A DNA stretch of 64,000 nucleotides from Neorhizobium galegae. Lineage in GTDB: Bacteria; Pseudomonadota; Alphaproteobacteria; Rhizobiales; Rhizobiaceae. The notes below the pieces were generated by a model, which saw nothing but the letters and a program-made list of their open reading frames with translations, did no database searches and had not been told where the DNA came from. A program made the position numbers and the translations under genes. The stretch lies in NCBI RefSeq assembly GCF_021391675.1, contig NZ_CP090096.1:248001-312000 (forward strand). The letters run 5' to 3'. The first letter of the stretch is position 1; every line of letters begins with the position of its first letter. Positions 24,310 to 33,638 of this stretch are shown in pieces.

Positions 24310-26259
24310 ATGCGCGACGACGAAAATATGTCTTCCGGCGTTACCCGCCGGACGTTCCTCGCAGGCGTTGGCGGGGCCGTTGCCCTGTCAGTTGCGGGCG
24401 GCAGCGCCAGCGCGGCTGCGACCAAGGAGGCGCCGCAGCTTGCGGCTCTCGTCAAGGACGGCAAGCTTCCGCCGCTTGCCGAACGTCTTCCGAAGAACCC
24501 GATGGTCGTGAAACCCTGGGAAAAGATAGGTACCTACGGCGGCACGCTGCGGCGCGGCCTTCGCGGCTCGTCTGACCATAACGGCATCCTGCGCATGGTC
24601 GGCAATCAGGGCCTGGTACGCTGGAACATGGACTTCACCCAAGCTCTGCCGAATCTCGCGGAGAGGTGGGAAGTCAATGCGGATGCTTCGCAGTTTACCT
24701 TCTACCTCTTGAAGGGCGCGAAGTGGTCGGACGGCCATCCGTTCACGGCCGACGACGTGGTGTTCGCCATCGAGGATGTCGTCAAGAACAAGGAACTCTA
24801 CAGCTCGACGCCGGCGCAGATTTCCGTGGCCGGCAAGCCGGTCGTGGTCGAAAAGATCGACGACTACACCGTCAAGTTCACCTTCGCCGCAGCCAACGCG
24901 CTTTATCTGGAAAACCTTGCGACCCCGCTCGGCCAGCATCCGACGCTGTTTGCCAAGCACTACTGCAGCAAGTTCCTGCCGAAGTACAACCCGAACCTCG
25001 ATGCGGACGTGAAGGCAGCCGGCTCATCGAGCTGGCCGGACCTCTTCCGCGCCAAGTGCGGCGATATCGAAATTCCGCAGCGCTGGGGCAATGCCGAGAA
25101 GCCGGTGCTCGATCCGTGGATGATCAAGGAGGCCTATTCCGGCGGCGCGACCCGGGTGCTGATGGTTCGCAATCCCTACTTCTGGCAGGTCGACACCGAG
25201 GGCAACCAGCTGCCCTATGTCGACGAACTGAATTTCGGCATCTCGCAGGACGTCGAGTCGCTGATGCTCAACGTCATCTCCGGCAAAATCGACATTCAGG
25301 AGCGTCATATCAACTCGCTCGCGAACAAGCCGACGCTGTCGCAGAACATGAAGAAGGGCGATTACCGACTGCTGTCGCTCGTGCCGTCCGCGGCGCAGCA
25401 GTGCTCGCTCTACCTCAACATGACCCACAAGGACCCGGTGCTGCGGAAGATCTTTGCAGACAAGTCGTTCCGCCAAGCGCTGTCGATGGGCATCAATCGC
25501 CAGGAAATCATCGACATCGTCTACTTCGGGCAGAGCGAGGGCTACCAGACCGGCCCGCGCCCCGGCCACCCGTGGTATCACGAGAAGCTGGCACGGCAGT
25601 TCACCGAATTTGCGACGGACAAGGCCAATGCCATGCTCGACAAGGCTGGCCTCGACAAGAAGAATGCCAACGGCATCCGTCTCCGGCCTGACGGCCAGCC
25701 GCTCTTCTTCGCGGTCGACGTCATCCCGACGCTCTATCCCGACCTCGTCGACGTGCTGGAACTGGTGAAGGCGCATTGGACGAAGATCGGGGTGAGCATG
25801 AAGGTCAACACCATCGAACGCGCGCTCTATTATACGAGAGGCGACGACAATGCCCATGATGCGCAGGTCTGGCCGGGTCCCGGCGGCCTCGACCCGATGC
25901 TCGATCCGCGCGACTTCTTTGCCTTCCATCCGCAGGGATCGCGTTACGCCATTCCGTGGACGCTCTGGTACACGTCCAACGGCGCCAAGGGCGAAGAGCC
26001 CCCGGAAAGCCAGAAGAAGCGCTTCAAGCTCTATGACGAGGCTCGTTCTACGGCCGATGTCGACAAGCGCGGCGCGATCATGAAGCAGGTCTTCGATATC
26101 GCTGCGGAAGAATTCGAAGTCATGGGGATCTGCCTCGCTGTGGGGGGCTTCGGCGTGATCCGCAACAATCTGCGCAACGTCCCGGAAAAACAGCCGGACA
26201 GCTGGTCCTGGCCGAACCCTGGCCCTGCCCTGCCGCAGCAGTTCACGTTCACGAGCTGA
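24310..26259 (+). CDS. ABC transporter substrate-binding protein, family 5, long Tat-exported form
   Basis: 649 residues from ATG 24310, which has GGAGGAAATTA upstream; an in-frame ATG at 24223 would place 29 unrelated residues before the signal. The signal has the twin-arginine motif VTRRTFLAG and ends near SASAA. The body is an SBP_bac_5 protein (TYGGTLRRGLRGSS, KWSDGHPFTADDVVFAIED). The ~650-residue length is typical of rhizobial sugar-binding members such as AgpA for alpha-galactosides, rather than the ~530 of peptide binders. With uronate enzymes on both sides, a uronide or oligo-uronate is a reasonable ligand. The divergent promoter region to the minus-strand operon is 24115-24309. Confidence 0.9.
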   Translation: MRDDENMSSGVTRRTFLAGVGGAVALSVAGGSASAAATKEAPQLAALVKDGKLPPLAERLPKNPMVVKPWEKIGTYGGTLRRGLRGSSDHNGILRMVGNQGLVRWNMDFTQALPNLAERWEVNADASQFTFYLLKGAKWSDGHPFTADDVVFAIEDVVKNKELYSSTPAQISVAGKPVVVEKIDDYTVKFTFAAANALYLENLATPLGQHPTLFAKHYCSKFLPKYNPNLDADVKAAGSSSWPDLFRAKCGDIEIPQRWGNAEKPVLDPWMIKEAYSGGATRVLMVRNPYFWQVDTEGNQLPYVDELNFGISQDVESLMLNVISGKIDIQERHINSLANKPTLSQNMKKGDYRLLSLVPSAAQQCSLYLNMTHKDPVLRKIFADKSFRQALSMGINRQEIIDIVYFGQSEGYQTGPRPGHPWYHEKLARQFTEFATDKANAMLDKAGLDKKNANGIRLRPDGQPLFFAVDVIPTLYPDLVDVLELVKAHWTKIGVSMKVNTIERALYYTRGDDNAHDAQVWPGPGGLDPMLDPRDFFAFHPQGSRYAIPWTLWYTSNGAKGEEPPESQKKRFKLYDEARSTADVDKRGAIMKQVFDIAAEEFEVMGICLAVGGFGVIRNNLRNVPEKQPDSWSWPNPGPALPQQFTFTS

Positions 26260-26286
26260 GCGGGCACGAGCTGATCTACTCCAACT

Positions 26287-26313
26287 GTGCCGCCGCCCGA
26301 CCGGCGGCGGCAC
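26287..26313 (+). other. Strong hairpin between binding-protein and permease genes
   Basis: GTGCCGCCGCC (26287-26297) and GGCGGCGGCAC (26303-26313) make a perfect 11-base stem with a five-base loop. No T-run follows, so it is more likely an RNA-stability or partial-termination element that lets the binding protein be made in excess over the membrane subunits. Confidence 0.65.
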
Positions 26314-26401
26314 CCTTCCGGTCCCATTTGCATCAACTGCCCGAACGATGGTCGAAGGCTTTCGTATTGGCATGCCATGCAATCCGAATTGCGAGCTTTG
26401 C

Positions 26402-27388
26402 ATGCTGAAATTTATCATCAAACGTCTGCTATGGATGATCCCGTCTCTGTTTGCGGTGAGCTTCCTCGCCTTCGTTCTGATCCAGCTTCCGCCAGGCGAC
26501 TTCGTCACCACCTATATCGCGACGCTTGCCTCTTCCAACGAAGTGGTCGATCAGAACACCGCAGCCGCACTACGCGAGCGGTTCGGCCTCGACCAGTCCA
26601 TGCTGGTGCAATATCTGAAATGGATCTGGGGCATTCTTTCCCGCGGTGATTTCGGCATCTCGTTCGAATGGCAGCAACCAGTCTCCGGCCTTATCTGGGA
26701 GCGCATGGCGCTGACCCTGGTACTCGCGCTCGCAAGCCTGCTTGCCACCTGGGCGATCGCGCTGCCGATCGGCGTCTATTCGGCGGTGAAGAAATATTCG
26801 ATCGGCGACTATGCATTCACGGCCTTCACGTTCTTCGGCCTGTCGATCCCGTCTTTCCTGTTGGCGCTGGTGCTGATGTATGTCGCCGCCGTCGAGTTCG
26901 GCGCGGATGTGGGCGGCCTTTTCTCACCGGAATACGAGACGGCGCCTTGGAGCATTGCCAAGACGCTCGACCTTCTGTCGCGTCTGTGGCTGCCGGTGGC
27001 GATCCTCGCGGTGTCTTCGACTGCGAGCCTGATCCGCGTCATGCGCGCCAACATGCTGGACGAGCTGCCCAAACCCTATGTCACGACTGCCCGTGCCAAG
27101 GGGCTCTCGGAGTTCCGGCTGCTGATCAAATACCCGCTGCGCATCGCACTCAACCCGTTCATCTCGACGATCGCCTGGCTTCTGCCCAACCTGATCTCCG
27201 GCTCGGTCGTCGTGGCGATCGTGCTCAACCTGCCGACAGCGGCGCCCCTGCTTCTCCAGGCGCTGATGGCGCAGGACATGTATCTCGCCGGCGCCTTCGT
27301 GCTCCTGATCTGCGCTCTCACGCTGATCGGCTCGCTGATCAGCGACATCCTGCTTGCGCTGGTCGATCCGCGCATCCGGCTCGAATAG
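26402..27388 (+). CDS. ABC transporter permease, DppB/OppB type
   Basis: 328 residues starting MLKFIIKRLLWMIPSLF; an ATG at 26348 is in frame but would add an unlikely Cys-rich extension. Six membrane segments are visible, with the usual large loop after the first (TYIATLASSNEV..., FGLDQSMLVQYLKWIWGILS) and GDFGISFEW. The coupling loop reads YVTTARAKGLSEFRLLIKYPLR, and it ends LLALVDPRIRLE. It partners the permease at 27398. Confidence 0.92.
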   Translation: MLKFIIKRLLWMIPSLFAVSFLAFVLIQLPPGDFVTTYIATLASSNEVVDQNTAAALRERFGLDQSMLVQYLKWIWGILSRGDFGISFEWQQPVSGLIWERMALTLVLALASLLATWAIALPIGVYSAVKKYSIGDYAFTAFTFFGLSIPSFLLALVLMYVAAVEFGADVGGLFSPEYETAPWSIAKTLDLLSRLWLPVAILAVSSTASLIRVMRANMLDELPKPYVTTARAKGLSEFRLLIKYPLRIALNPFISTIAWLLPNLISGSVVVAIVLNLPTAAPLLLQALMAQDMYLAGAFVLLICALTLIGSLISDILLALVDPRIRLE

Positions 27389-27397
27389 GAGACCCGA

Positions 27398-28519
27398 ATG
27401 GTCGATGCAACCATCCTCAACGATCGCCCCGATCGCGTCGCCGTCGCGGCGCAATGGCAGCTGATCTGGTGGGCCTTCAAGCGGCACAAGCTCGCCATGG
27501 CCGCCCTTGTCGTCACCGTCGCGATGTACATTGTCGCGATCTTCCCGGGCTTCTTCGCGATCAACGACCCGATCCTGCAAAACGCCCGTTCGACCTTCCA
27601 TCCGCCGCAGAGCATTCATTTCCTCGACACCGCCGACGGGTTCAGTTTTGGCCCGTATTATTACGGGATGAAGCTGACGCGGGACCCAAACACGCTCGCC
27701 GCCATCTTCGTCGAGGATACCAATACCAAGATCCCGATCCAGTTCTTCGGGCGTGGCTACACCTATTCGGTGCTTGGCCTGTTCGAGACCGACATCCACC
27801 TCGTCGCCACCACGGACAACACCAAGCCGCTCTATCTCTTCGGCGCCGACCGTCTCGGACGCGACGTCTACAGCCGTACGGTGCAGGGTGCCCAGATCTC
27901 GCTGTCGATCGGCCTGGTCGGCGTTTTCCTGTCGCTGCTGCTTGGCATCGTGCTTGGCGGCATTTCCGGATATTACGGCGGCCGGATCGACTTCGTCATG
28001 CAGCGCGTCATCGACTTCGTGCTGTCGCTGCCGACCATTCCGATCTGGCTGGCTCTCGCCGCGGCCCTGCCGCAAGGGTGGCCGGCAGCGCTGCAATACA
28101 TGATGATCACCATCATCTTGTCGTTCACGGGCTGGGCACAGCTTGCCCGCGTCGTGCGCGGCCGCTTCCTGTCGCTGCGAACCGAGGAATTCGTCGCCGC
28201 TGCTCGTCTCGACGGCGTCTCGGAAGGCCGGATCATCTTCCGCCATATGTTGCCGAGTTTCTCGAGCCATATCATCGCCTCGATGACCTTGGCCGTGCCG
28301 GCGATGATCCTGGCGGAGACATCGCTCTCTTTCCTCGGCCTCGGCCTGCAGCCGCCGACAGTCTCCTGGGGCGTTCTTTTGCGCGAGGCGCAGAACATCC
28401 GCTCCATCGCCACCGCGCCATGGCTGTTTATGCCGGGGCTCGCGGTCGTCATCGCCGTCATGGCGCTCAACCTTTTCGGCGACGGTCTGCGTGATGCGGC
28501 CGACCCGTACAACAAGTGA
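27398..28519 (+). CDS. ABC transporter permease, DppC/OppC type, with large periplasmic insertion
   Basis: 373 residues, about 80 more than ordinary DppC. The extra length is a hydrophilic segment between the first membrane helix and FGADRLGRDVYSRTVQGAQI (roughly residues 60-145), with aromatic-rich stretches such as GFSFGPYYYGMKL. This insertion accompanies the long binding protein and probably contacts it. The coupling loop EEFVAAARLDGVSEGRIIFR and ETSLSFLGLGLQPPTVSWG are intact. It is nine bases after the first permease and seven before the ATPase. Confidence 0.92.
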   Translation: MVDATILNDRPDRVAVAAQWQLIWWAFKRHKLAMAALVVTVAMYIVAIFPGFFAINDPILQNARSTFHPPQSIHFLDTADGFSFGPYYYGMKLTRDPNTLAAIFVEDTNTKIPIQFFGRGYTYSVLGLFETDIHLVATTDNTKPLYLFGADRLGRDVYSRTVQGAQISLSIGLVGVFLSLLLGIVLGGISGYYGGRIDFVMQRVIDFVLSLPTIPIWLALAAALPQGWPAALQYMMITIILSFTGWAQLARVVRGRFLSLRTEEFVAAARLDGVSEGRIIFRHMLPSFSSHIIASMTLAVPAMILAETSLSFLGLGLQPPTVSWGVLLREAQNIRSIATAPWLFMPGLAVVIAVMALNLFGDGLRDAADPYNK

Positions 28520-28526
28520 GGCGCGG

Positions 28527-30287
28527 ATGACCGATATCCTATCCATCACGCCCCGTCCTTCGATGGCAGCGGGCAAGACGCTGCTCGACGTGAAGAACCT
28601 GGTGACGGAGTTTCCGCTTCGCACCGGCATCTTCAAGGCGGTCAACGACATCTCCTTTTCGATCGAGCCCGGCAAGACCCTGTGCGTGGTCGGCGAAAGC
28701 GGCTCCGGCAAGTCCGTCACCGCCCGCTCGATCTTGCAGATCATCGACTCGCCCGGCCGCATCGCGTCCGGTTCGATCATCCTCAACCGCCAGGACGGCA
28801 CTTCGGTCGACCTGGCGAGGCTTGATCCGCGCAGCAAGGCGATCCGCGCCGTCCGCGGCCGCGACATCGCGATGATCTTCCAGGAGCCGATGTCGTCGCT
28901 TTCGCCGGTGCATACCGTCGGAGACCAGATTACCGAAGTGCTGCGCCTGCATTTGAACATGAGCAAGGCGCAGGCCCGCAAGGAAGCCGCCGAACTGCTC
29001 CGGCAGGTGGAAATCCCCAATCCGGAACAGGCGCTCGACCGCTACGCCTTCCAGTATTCCGGCGGCATGCGCCAGCGCGCCATGATCGCCATGGCGCTTG
29101 CGTGCAAGCCGCAGCTGCTGATCGCCGACGAGCCGACCACCGCGCTCGACGTGACGACCCAGGCGGAAATCCTCGACTTGATCAAGCGCCTGCAGCAGAC
29201 GACCGGAATGGCGGTGCTGTTCATCACCCACGACATGGGCGTGGTGGCACAGATTGCCGATGACGTGCTGGTCATGCATCACGGCGTCATCAAGGAATAC
29301 GGGCCGGTCGACCAGATCTTCCATACGCCGAAGGATCCGTATACGAAGATGCTTATCGGCTCCGTGCTGAAGCTGGAGCAGAAGGCGGAAATCCGCCTCG
29401 CCCGGCCGCCGCTCGACACGACCGCCGAACCGATCCTCGACATCCGCAACCTCTCCATGCATTTCGGGGAGATGAAGGCGCTGAACGACGTCTCGATCGC
29501 TCTCCTGCCCGGTGAGACGCTCGGCATCGTGGGCGAAAGCGGTTCCGGCAAAACGACCCTGGGCCGCTCGATCATGCGGCTCTACGATCCGGCATCCGGC
29601 GAGATGCACTATCGCCGCGCCGATGGCAGGGTGGTCGATCTCGCCAGGCTTGAGGGGCGCGAACTGAAAGCAGCCCGTCGCGAGCTGCGCATGGTCTTCC
29701 AGGACCCGTTCGGCTCGCTCAACCCGCGCATGACGGTCGCGCAGGTGATCGGTGAGCCGCTGCTGGTCAACGGCCTGTCGAGGGGTAAGGAACTCGACGA
29801 GCGGGTCTGCCACCTGATGGATCAGGTCGGCCTCGATCCCGCAGGGCGGGAACGCTACCCCCACGCCTTTTCCGGCGGCCAGCGCCAGCGCATCGGCATC
29901 GCGCGAGCGATCACGCTCAATCCGCGCATCATCGTGGCGGACGAGGCGACCTCGGCGCTCGACGTCTCGGTGCGCTTCCAGGTGCTGGATCTCCTGATGC
30001 GGCTGCAGGACGAGCTCAAGCTCGCCTACATCTTCATCAGTCACGATATCGGCGTCATTCGCTACATGTGCGACCGGGTCGGCGTCATGTATCGCGGCCG
30101 GCTCGTCGAAGTCGGCGAAGCGGACAAGGTCTGCAACAACCCTGATCACCCCTACACGCAGGCATTGATTTCGGCCATTCCCCGGCCGGATCCCCGCGAT
30201 CGTGATCGCTCCAAGCGGTTCCGGTACATCGAACCCAGCCCCCACATCGATCCCAGCAACGTCAAGAATAGAAGTTCTGCGCGATGA
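28527..30287 (+). CDS. Fused ABC transporter ATPase (DppD-DppF type)
   Basis: 586 residues with two nucleotide-binding domains. Each has Walker A GESGSGKS or GESGSGKT, the signature (YSGGMRQRA and FSGGQRQRI) and a Walker B segment ([12 protein letters not shown] and [12 protein letters not shown]). The start at 28527 follows the permease stop by seven bases; 28491 is in frame but lies within the permease gene. The TGA overlaps the ATG of the first enolase-superfamily gene, placing transport and catabolism in one translational unit. Confidence 0.92.
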   Translation: MTDILSITPRPSMAAGKTLLDVKNLVTEFPLRTGIFKAVNDISFSIEPGKTLCVVGESGSGKSVTARSILQIIDSPGRIASGSIILNRQDGTSVDLARLDPRSKAIRAVRGRDIAMIFQEPMSSLSPVHTVGDQITEVLRLHLNMSKAQARKEAAELLRQVEIPNPEQALDRYAFQYSGGMRQRAMIAMALACKPQLLIADEPTTALDVTTQAEILDLIKRLQQTTGMAVLFITHDMGVVAQIADDVLVMHHGVIKEYGPVDQIFHTPKDPYTKMLIGSVLKLEQKAEIRLARPPLDTTAEPILDIRNLSMHFGEMKALNDVSIALLPGETLGIVGESGSGKTTLGRSIMRLYDPASGEMHYRRADGRVVDLARLEGRELKAARRELRMVFQDPFGSLNPRMTVAQVIGEPLLVNGLSRGKELDERVCHLMDQVGLDPAGRERYPHAFSGGQRQRIGIARAITLNPRIIVADEATSALDVSVRFQVLDLLMRLQDELKLAYIFISHDIGVIRYMCDRVGVMYRGRLVEVGEADKVCNNPDHPYTQALISAIPRPDPRDRDRSKRFRYIEPSPHIDPSNVKNRSSAR

Positions 30288-31516
30288 AAATCACGGGAAT
30301 CCGCACCTTTCTCATGCATGTGGGTCAGCCGCACCGTTCGAAATGGGCGTCCGACGACGCATCTGCTTCTTCCGGTCCGGGATCGTCCGAACGAGGTTAT
30401 TTCGGCGGCACCCGCAACTGGCTGTTCCTGAAGATCGATACCGACGAGGGGATTACCGGCATCGGCGAATGCTCCGGCTGGCCTCGCGTCATCGAGACCG
30501 CGATCAAGGATCTCGCGCCGCTCCTGATCGGCGAAGACCCGACGCATATCGAAAAGCTGTGGCAGAAGATGATGATCGCCATGATGGGCCACGGCATGCT
30601 CGGCACGGTCGGCGGCGGTGCCATGACCGGCATCGACATGGCGCTGTGGGACATCAAGGGCAAGGCGCTCGGCGTGCCAGTCTGGAACCTGCTCGGCGGC
30701 AAGGTTCGCGACCATATTCCGATCTATTCGCATGCCAATACCGTGGAACAGGCGCTTGCCGTGAAGAGCCGCGGCATCAAGGCGATCAAATGCGGCGGCG
30801 TTTCCGATCCAGTCCGAAAGGTCGCCGCGTTGCGCGAAGCGGTCGGCGACGAGGTGGATATCGCCATCGACCTTCACGGTGCACCATGGATGACGCCCGC
30901 CGATGCCTGCCGGCTGGTGCGCAAGCTCGAGCCTTATGAGCTGATGTGGGTGGAAGACCCGATCGCGCCGGAGAACGTAGATGGCTACCGCCGCATCCGC
31001 GACGCAGCGCATGTGCCGCTTGCCGCCGGCGAACGGAGCGCCACGATTTTCGGTGAGCGCGAGCTGATCGAGAAGGAACTGGTCGACATCATCCAGCCGG
31101 ATACCGGACGTGCCGGCGGCATTACCCAGATGAAGAAGATTGCCGCCATGGCGGAGGCGCACCACATCCAGTTCGCGCCGCATTCCGGCTCGCTCGGGCC
31201 GGTCGCCGAATATGCCGCTCTGCATTTGATGGCCGCGATCCCGAATGCGTTGATCCTGGAACGCCTCGACGACGACTGGGAGGGACGCAAGAGCGTGATC
31301 GTGCCGCATCCGGTCCAGGAAAACGGCTTGATCGTAGTGCCGGACGCGCCGGGACTGGGCTGCGATATCGACGAGGAATTCGTTGCCCGCTACCCGAGCC
31401 AGGGCAATCTTTCCGTACAGGTTCAGCCGGATAGCGGCGCCTATGCGCCGGGCACCTGGGGCGAACATCTCTATGTGCAGACGCGTGTGTCGCGTCGGCA
31501 GTATTTCGGCAAGTAA
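30284..31516 (+). CDS. Enolase-superfamily sugar-acid dehydratase (mandelate racemase subgroup), first copy
   Basis: 410 residues. The barrel carries metal ligands in DLHGAPWM, WVEDPIAPE and AAGERS, and a His-Asp dyad in QPDTGRAGG and FAPHSGSLGP. The second-strand lysine position reads IKCGG. The DLHG motif and the general sequence resemble D-galactonate dehydratase and its relatives, which remove water from aldonic or aldaric acids. Here the residue pattern fits a hexonate, aldarate or lactone cycloisomerase substrate; a role like galactarolactone cycloisomerase is possible given udh nearby. ATGA overlap with the ATPase. Confidence 0.85.
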   Translation: MKITGIRTFLMHVGQPHRSKWASDDASASSGPGSSERGYFGGTRNWLFLKIDTDEGITGIGECSGWPRVIETAIKDLAPLLIGEDPTHIEKLWQKMMIAMMGHGMLGTVGGGAMTGIDMALWDIKGKALGVPVWNLLGGKVRDHIPIYSHANTVEQALAVKSRGIKAIKCGGVSDPVRKVAALREAVGDEVDIAIDLHGAPWMTPADACRLVRKLEPYELMWVEDPIAPENVDGYRRIRDAAHVPLAAGERSATIFGERELIEKELVDIIQPDTGRAGGITQMKKIAAMAEAHHIQFAPHSGSLGPVAEYAALHLMAAIPNALILERLDDDWEGRKSVIVPHPVQENGLIVVPDAPGLGCDIDEEFVARYPSQGNLSVQVQPDSGAYAPGTWGEHLYVQTRVSRRQYFGK

Positions 31517-31527
31517 GGACACAGAAG

Positions 31528-32715
31528 ATGAAGATCGACCGGATGCGGGTTTTCATGACCCGTGACAAGGACCGCCCGCGTGTCATCGTCGCGCTCGACA
31601 CCGACGACGGCCTGACCGGCTGGGGCGAATGCTACAACCACGGGCCGGACAAGGCGCTGCCGCCGCTTCTGGACTATCTTTACGGCTTTGTTGCCGGGCA
31701 GGACCCGACGCGGGTGGACTACCTCGTCAATCTGATGATCCAGCAGAGCCGGTTTCCTCCCGGCGCCATGGGACTTGCGGCGATCGCCGGCCTCGACCAT
31801 TGCCTCTGGGACCTGGCCGCGAAAGCTGCGGGCCTGCCCGTCTACAAGCTGCTCGGTGGCGAGGTGCGCGACAAGATCAAGGTGTATGCCGGCGTCTACA
31901 CCGCGCCGGACGCACCGGCGGCGCGCGACGAATTCGACCGGCTGAACGAAGGCTGGGGGTTCACTGCGTTCAAGCTCAGCCCCTGGCGGATCGATATGCA
32001 TACCAATCGCTGGGGTAACGTGGTGAAGGCGTCGGCCGACTATTTTCGCCAACTCCGCGAGACGGTTCGCGACGATTACGAGATCGCCTTCGACGCGCAT
32101 GCCAAGATCTACGAGCCCGCCGCCGCCCGGCAGCTCGGCAACGCACTCGCACCTTACGACCCGCTGTTCTACGAAGAACCGCTGCGGCCGGAAAACATCG
32201 AGGCATGGGGCGAACTCAAGCAGGGACTCGAATGCACGCTGGCGACGGGCGAAAGCCTCTACAGCCGCTACGAATTCCTGCGGCTGCTGCAGGTGAAGGG
32301 TGCGGATCTGATCCAGCCGGACATCTGCGTCGTCGGCGGGCTTTCGGAAATGCGCCGCATCGCGACGCTTGCCGAGGCCTTTTATGTCGGCGTGGCCCCG
32401 CACAACCCGATGGGGCCTCTGGCAACCGCAGTCAACGTGCATTTCTCGGCCGCCCAGCAGAATTTCAAGATCCTCGAATACCGCCTGCCGACGGGCCAGG
32501 CCTACGTCTATGGCGGGACCGAAGTCGAGACACGGGAAGCGTCGGCGCGTTACGTCGCCGATCCGTACCTGCCAAAGGACGGTTATCTCGAGCTTCGCCC
32601 GGACCGTCCCGGCTGGGGTGTCGAGATGGACGAAAAGGCGATGCAGGAGGACGGCTACGTCCATTGGCAACGTCGCGTGCCGAAGCGACCGGACGGGTCC
32701 TATGCCTTCGCCTGA
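31528..32715 (+). CDS. Enolase-superfamily sugar-acid dehydratase, second copy
   Basis: 395 residues. It is only distantly similar to the preceding copy, so this is not a recent duplication. Ligands lie in FDAHAKI, FYEEPLRPE and ATGESLYSR, and the His-Asp pair in QPDICVVGG and VAPHNPMGP; the second-strand lysine is in FKLSPWR. The DAH motif corresponds to the DFHG pair of galactonate dehydratase. Two different dehydratases in one operon suggest that the imported compound yields two sugar acids, for example after cleavage of a disaccharide-like uronide. Eleven bases follow the first copy. Confidence 0.85.
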   Translation: MKIDRMRVFMTRDKDRPRVIVALDTDDGLTGWGECYNHGPDKALPPLLDYLYGFVAGQDPTRVDYLVNLMIQQSRFPPGAMGLAAIAGLDHCLWDLAAKAAGLPVYKLLGGEVRDKIKVYAGVYTAPDAPAARDEFDRLNEGWGFTAFKLSPWRIDMHTNRWGNVVKASADYFRQLRETVRDDYEIAFDAHAKIYEPAAARQLGNALAPYDPLFYEEPLRPENIEAWGELKQGLECTLATGESLYSRYEFLRLLQVKGADLIQPDICVVGGLSEMRRIATLAEAFYVGVAPHNPMGPLATAVNVHFSAAQQNFKILEYRLPTGQAYVYGGTEVETREASARYVADPYLPKDGYLELRPDRPGWGVEMDEKAMQEDGYVHWQRRVPKRPDGSYAFA

Positions 32716-32716
32716 A

Positions 32717-33580
32717 ATGACAGGAAAGCATTGGCCAAGCATTCGAAGCGGGCCGCTTGAGGCCCGTTTCCTGCCCGAAAACGGCGGCCGCATCACCCAT
32801 CTCGTCCATGACCGGCTGGGCGATATCCTCGTGCCGACCGCCGGTCCGGAGTTCGAGCCGCTGAACTGGCCGAAGGCCGGCGCCTATCCGCTGTTTCCCT
32901 ATCACAACAAGCTCGTCGGTGCGGCTTTCATGCATGACGGCAAGCGTCATGAAGTTCTGCCGCACCCGGCACTTCGGACCGATGCCCAGCATGGCCCGGC
33001 CCATCGCCGCGCCTGGCAGGTGGCATCGCTCGGCACCGATCGGATCGAATTGGTGCTGGACTACCGCGCCGATCCGGACTGGCCTTTCGACTTCCGGGCT
33101 GTACAGCGCTTGGTGCTCAGCGACGACCGGCTCGATATCGAGCTTTCAATGACCAATACAGGACGGGCCTCCATGCCCGGCGGATTTGGCTGGCATCCGT
33201 ATTTTGCGGCAAATCTCGGCAGGCCGGCATCCTGCGATGCCGGCAAGATTTGGCTGCCAGGTGACGCGGGCGTTCCGGACGGAACCCGATCTGAAGCCCG
33301 GAGTGCGGAAACACTGCCGAACGAGACCCACACCCTTTTTCTTTCGGACTGGCAGCAGGCCACGGTCGTCACCAACGGAGGCATCGAGGCCACCTTGACC
33401 GCCGGGCCGGAACTGAAACACCTCGTGGCTCATCGCACCGCGGACTATGTCTGCCTCGAACCCGTGTCGCACGTTGCCGGCGCCTTCGGTTTTCCTCTTG
33501 GCAGTGATTCAGGACTTTTCGTGCTGCGAGCGGGGGAACAGCGCTCGGCAGGTTTTACCTTTTCTTTCAGGGGCTTTTGA
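32717..33580 (+). CDS. Aldose 1-epimerase (mutarotase) family protein
   Basis: About 287 residues in the galactose mutarotase fold. The catalytic histidine region reads AQHGPAHRRAW, the second histidine GWHPYF, and the glutamate base CLEPVSHV near the C-terminus. ATG 32717 leaves one base after the preceding stop; ATG 32702 is in frame and would overlap the dehydratase gene. It interconverts alpha and beta anomers and would supply the anomer accepted by uronate dehydrogenase. Last gene of the operon from 24310. Confidence 0.85.
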   Translation: MTGKHWPSIRSGPLEARFLPENGGRITHLVHDRLGDILVPTAGPEFEPLNWPKAGAYPLFPYHNKLVGAAFMHDGKRHEVLPHPALRTDAQHGPAHRRAWQVASLGTDRIELVLDYRADPDWPFDFRAVQRLVLSDDRLDIELSMTNTGRASMPGGFGWHPYFAANLGRPASCDAGKIWLPGDAGVPDGTRSEARSAETLPNETHTLFLSDWQQATVVTNGGIEATLTAGPELKHLVAHRTADYVCLEPVSHVAGAFGFPLGSDSGLFVLRAGEQRSAGFTFSFRGF

Positions 33581-33638
33581 GAACGGAGCGCGAGATTGGG
33601 CCACCGTAGCGGGCGATAGCCTCACTATGGTTTTTATG

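Noticed and set aside
26287..26313. Rho-independent terminator
   Set aside because: The stem is strong but is followed by CCTTCCGG rather than a T-run, and the operon clearly continues.
26924..29020. Open frame of about 700 codons on the minus strand
   Set aside because: Antisense to two permease genes and an ATPase that show clear family motifs; a GC-driven shadow.
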